64,000 nucleotides of DNA from NCBI RefSeq assembly GCF_020567375.1, contig NZ_JAJBZM010000001.1:419396-483395 (forward strand). Reading direction: 5' to 3'. Below are positions 61,255 to 64,000 of this stretch, one piece after another (the stretch's first letter is position 1; each line of letters starts with the position of its first letter). The notes below the pieces were generated by a model. That model searched no databases and was not told the DNA's origin. It worked only from the letters and a program-made list of their open reading frames with translations. A program made the position numbers and the translations under genes. The DNA comes from Janibacter melonis (GTDB taxonomy: Bacteria; Actinomycetota; Actinomycetes; Actinomycetales; Dermatophilaceae).

Positions 61255-62379
61255 ATGACCGACCACACTCCCGAGTCAGAGCACACCGCGGGGACCGCGG
61301 TGCGCCTGGACCAGGGCCACGTGCAGGGCACCGGCGGGGTGCCGGACCGCTTCGAGAACCCCGGCCTGCCGCCGCACGTCCACCGCGCCGCCGACCTCGA
61401 CGACCGAGCCGCTCGCCGCGCCGAGCGCATCGTCGCCGGGCTCTTCGGCCTGTCGATGGTCGGCACCCTGATCTTCCTCGTCGCCTACTTCCTCGTCGAC
61501 GTCGAGACCCAGACCTTCGTGCCCGTCGTCGGCCGCACGAGCCTGTCGAACGTCCTGCTCGGCGTGGGCCTGGCGCTCGCGCTGCTCGGCATCGGTCTCG
61601 GTGCCGTCCAGTGGGCCAAGACGCTCATGCCCGACGAGGAGAGCGTCGAGGAGCGCCACCCGCTGCGCAGCAGCCAGGAGGCCCGTGACGGCTTCGTCGA
61701 GACGATGATGGAGGGCGGCGAGAAGGCCCAGCTGACCCGTCGTCCGATCCTCAAGGGCGCCTTCCTGGGCTCCATGGCCCTCTTCCCGCTGCCGCTCGTC
61801 CTCCAGGTCGCCGGCAGCCTGGGGCCCCTGCCCAAGAACGACCTGTCCGTCACGTGGTGGAACGGCCGCCGTGACGAGCAGACCGGTCTCATCGTCAAGC
61901 CGGAGAAGAAGCTCCGCCTGATGACGGACCCCGAGAACAAGCCGATCCGTCCCGGCGAGGTGACGATCGGCTCGGTCTTCCACGTCATGCCGGAAGGCCT
62001 GCTGGAGGAGCACGGGACGCAGAAGCTCACCGAGAAGGGCAAGGCCGCGGTCTTGCTCATGCGTCTCAAGCCGGAGGACTTCCAGGACACCCCTGGGGGC
62101 CGCAAGGCACAGGAGTGGGGTTACCAGGGCATCGTCGCCTACTCCAAGATCTGCACCCATGTCGGGTGCCCCGTCGGGTTGTACGAGCAGACCACGCACC
62201 ACCTCCTCTGCCCGTGCCACCAGTCCACCTTCGACGTCACCAATGACTGCGAAGTCATCTTCGGACCGGCCAAGCGTCCGCTGCCGCAGCTGAAGATCAC
62301 CGTCGAGAACGGCTACCTCGTCGCCGACCAGCCCTTCCAGGAACCGGTCGGACCGAGCTTCTGGGAGCGTGAGTCCTGA
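61255..62379 (+). CDS. qcrA: Rieske iron-sulfur subunit of the bc1 complex
   Basis: A 374-residue protein with three transmembrane segments (about 58-80, 98-119, 168-187), as in actinobacterial QcrA, instead of the usual one. The [2Fe-2S] ligands are Cys300 and His302 in CTHVGC and Cys319 and His322 in CPCHQST; Cys305 and Cys321 should form the disulfide. The ATG has AGAGAAGGACCAAGACG upstream. It overlaps the qcrB start by TGATG, so it is coupled. Confidence 0.96.
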   Translation: MTDHTPESEHTAGTAVRLDQGHVQGTGGVPDRFENPGLPPHVHRAADLDDRAARRAERIVAGLFGLSMVGTLIFLVAYFLVDVETQTFVPVVGRTSLSNVLLGVGLALALLGIGLGAVQWAKTLMPDEESVEERHPLRSSQEARDGFVETMMEGGEKAQLTRRPILKGAFLGSMALFPLPLVLQVAGSLGPLPKNDLSVTWWNGRRDEQTGLIVKPEKKLRLMTDPENKPIRPGEVTIGSVFHVMPEGLLEEHGTQKLTEKGKAAVLLMRLKPEDFQDTPGGRKAQEWGYQGIVAYSKICTHVGCPVGLYEQTTHHLLCPCHQSTFDVTNDCEVIFGPAKRPLPQLKITVENGYLVADQPFQEPVGPSFWERES

Positions 62380-64000
62380 TGAGCACCACAGCACGACCTG
62401 CCGACGCCCTGCGTGCAGGCGACAGCCCCCGCAGCACCTCCACCTCACCCGGTCTGAAGAAGGTCGGCGGCGTCGCCGGCTGGATCGACGACCGCACCGG
62501 CTCCGCCAAGGGCGTGGGCTACCTCATGAAGAAGGTCTTCCCCGACCACTGGTCCTTCATGCTCGGCGAGATCGCGATGTACTCGATGATCATCTGCCTG
62601 CTGACCGGTGTCTTCCTCACCCTGTGGTACGACCCCACGCACGGCGAGGTCATCTACGACGGCTCGTACGTGCCGCTGCAGGGCGTCGAGATGTCGCGGG
62701 CCTACGCCTCGACGCTCGACATCTCCTTCGACGTCAAGGGCGGTCTGCTCATCCGGCAGATCCACCACTGGGCGGCCCTGCTCTTCATCGTCTCGCTCTC
62801 GGTTCACATGCTGCGCGTCTTCTTCACCGGCGCCTTCCGCAAGCCCCGTGAGATCAACTGGACCATCGGCTGCCTGCTGTCGATGCTCGCCCTCATCGAG
62901 GGCTTCGCCGGCTACTCCCTGCCCGACGACCTGCTCTCGGGCACCGGTCTTCGCGCGGCGCAGGGCTTCATGCTCAGCGCGCCGGTCATCGGCAGCTACC
63001 TCAGCTACGCGGTCTTCGGCGGCGGCTTCCCGGGCGAGGACATCATCCCGCGCCTGTACTCGGTGCACATCCTGCTGCTCCCGGCGATCCTCGTCGCGCT
63101 CTTCACGGCGCACATCGTGCTCGTCGCGCTGCAGAAGCACACCCAGTACCCCGGTCCGGGTCGCACGAACGACAACGTCGTCGGCTTCCCCGTCATGCCG
63201 GTCTACGCGGCCAAGGCCGGTGGCTTCTTCTTCATCGTCTTCGGTGCCCTGGCCCTGATGTCCTCCCTCGTGCAGATCAACGCGGTGTGGGTCCACGGGC
63301 CCTACGACCCGAACGCGACGACCGCCGGTGCCCAGCCCGACTGGTACATGGGCTTCGCCGACGGCGCGCTGCGTCTGCTGCCCGGCTGGCTGGAGTTCAC
63401 GACCTTCGGATACACGTGGAGCCTCAACGTCGCCATCGGCGCGCTGCTGCTCATCCCGGTGATGTACGGCGTCATGGGCGCCTACCCCTTCATCGAGTCG
63501 TGGGTCACCGGTGACAAGCGCGAGCACCACCTGCTCGACCGCCCGCGCAACCGTCCGGTGCGCACGGGCATCGGCATGGCCGGTCTGACCTTCTACGGCG
63601 TGCTCCTCTTCGCCGCGAGCAACGACATCATGGCGATCAAGTTCCACATGTCGATCAACGACATCACCCACATCCTGCGGGTGCTCGTCTTCGTCGGCCC
63701 GATCATCGCCTTCTGGGCGACGAAGCGGATCTGCCTGGCGCTGCAGCGTCACGACCGCGAGACCGTGCTCCACGGTCGCGAGACCGGTCGCATCGTGCGT
63801 GGCCCTGGTGGCGACTTCCACGAGGTGCACGAGCCGCTCGACCCGTACACCCGCTGGACGCTCGTGCAGCACGACCCGGCCACCCCGCTGGAGCTCGAGT
63901 CCGGTGTCGACGCCAACGGCGTCGAGCGCAAGGGTGCGGGCAAGCGCAAGGCCCGTGCGGCGCTGTCCCGCTTCTACTACTCCGGTGCGGTCAACCCCGT
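62379..64000 (+). CDS. qcrB: Cytochrome b subunit of the bc1 complex, 3' end cut by window edge
   Basis: The quinol-oxidising membrane subunit; 540 codons are visible. Haem-ligand histidine regions are RQIHHWAALLFIVSLSVHML and YSVHILLLPAILVALFTAHI; GYSLPDDLLSGTG and PDWYMGF (the PEWY equivalent at the Qo site) are present. The C-terminal extension beyond the usual b-type protein (residue about 430 onward, ALQRHDRETVLHGRETGRIV) is typical of actinobacterial QcrB, the target of telacebec-class inhibitors. The frame remains open at base 64000. Confidence 0.96.
   Translation, partial: MSTTARPADALRAGDSPRSTSTSPGLKKVGGVAGWIDDRTGSAKGVGYLMKKVFPDHWSFMLGEIAMYSMIICLLTGVFLTLWYDPTHGEVIYDGSYVPLQGVEMSRAYASTLDISFDVKGGLLIRQIHHWAALLFIVSLSVHMLRVFFTGAFRKPREINWTIGCLLSMLALIEGFAGYSLPDDLLSGTGLRAAQGFMLSAPVIGSYLSYAVFGGGFPGEDIIPRLYSVHILLLPAILVALFTAHIVLVALQKHTQYPGPGRTNDNVVGFPVMPVYAAKAGGFFFIVFGALALMSSLVQINAVWVHGPYDPNATTAGAQPDWYMGFADGALRLLPGWLEFTTFGYTWSLNVAIGALLLIPVMYGVMGAYPFIESWVTGDKREHHLLDRPRNRPVRTGIGMAGLTFYGVLLFAASNDIMAIKFHMSINDITHILRVLVFVGPIIAFWATKRICLALQRHDRETVLHGRETGRIVRGPGGDFHEVHEPLDPYTRWTLVQHDPATPLELESGVDANGVERKGAGKRKARAALSRFYYSGAVNP

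Overview
This window is a stretch of high-GC actinobacterial chromosome with tightly packed, mostly core genes. The markers that point to Actinobacteria are SepH, DUF4193, DUF3710, DUF5998, a mycothiol-dependent maleylpyruvate isomerase-type protein, a class II DAHP synthase beside an Rv2175c/PknL pair, and a qcrCAB supercomplex operon with a di-haem QcrC. Gene order and the CTCGAGACC-type palindromic repeats suggest Micrococcales, possibly Intrasporangiaceae/Dermatophilaceae; this family-level placement is tentative. I see no prophage, transposon, CRISPR array, rRNA or tRNA. No gap between genes exceeds 300 bases; the largest are two of about 285 bases (25893-26177 and 30877-31161).

Layout. 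1-2591: aconitase, cut by the left edge, with a 22-bp palindromic operator in its promoter. 2748-10058: a TrmA-type RNA methyltransferase and a KimA-like APC transporter, divergent from two TrkA-type RCK proteins (a likely potassium uptake unit), then a DUF4193-dut-DUF3710-OB fold-DUF3159 operon on the minus strand. 10207-12793: DinB-like enzyme, inositol monophosphatase and ferrochelatase. 12888-19788: SepH and a membrane protein on plus, then thymidine kinase, a phosphodiesterase-type enzyme, DUF5998 and a GNAT/acyl-CoA-synthetase fusion on minus. 19831-21692: an ECF sigma factor with a membrane-anchored beta-propeller protein.

21908-31913: topoisomerase IV subunits (parC plus, parE minus) flank an APC permease, a PLP decarboxylase and an M20 peptidase; a zinc-ribbon protein and a DUF456 membrane protein follow. 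32067-35471: DUF3040, then a minus-strand group DUF6504 - HEPN protein - methyltransferase - dinB headed by a perfect actinobacterial LexA (SOS) box. 35602-46984: metF, polyprenyl synthase, hydrolase, Rv2175c-like protein, LysM transglycosylase, PASTA kinase, two small proteins, DAHP synthase, a two-component pair and PlsC.

47054-54712: an EEP hydrolase, two tandem ROK kinases, a P-loop-less ArsA/HSP20 protein, two SRPBCC proteins and a long-chain acyl-CoA ligase. 54940-64000: DUF2332, a DEDDh-GIY-YIG nuclease, an AsnC-type protein, trpD, a receiver-like protein, and the respiratory operon ctaE-qcrC-qcrA-qcrB, cut by the right edge.

Three patterns run across the window. The octamer CGAAGGGG occurs about 46 times on both strands, often forcing rare codons. 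At least eight genes have a TANNNT box 6-7 nt before the start codon, suggesting leaderless transcripts. Many minus-strand operons use ATGA stop/start overlaps.
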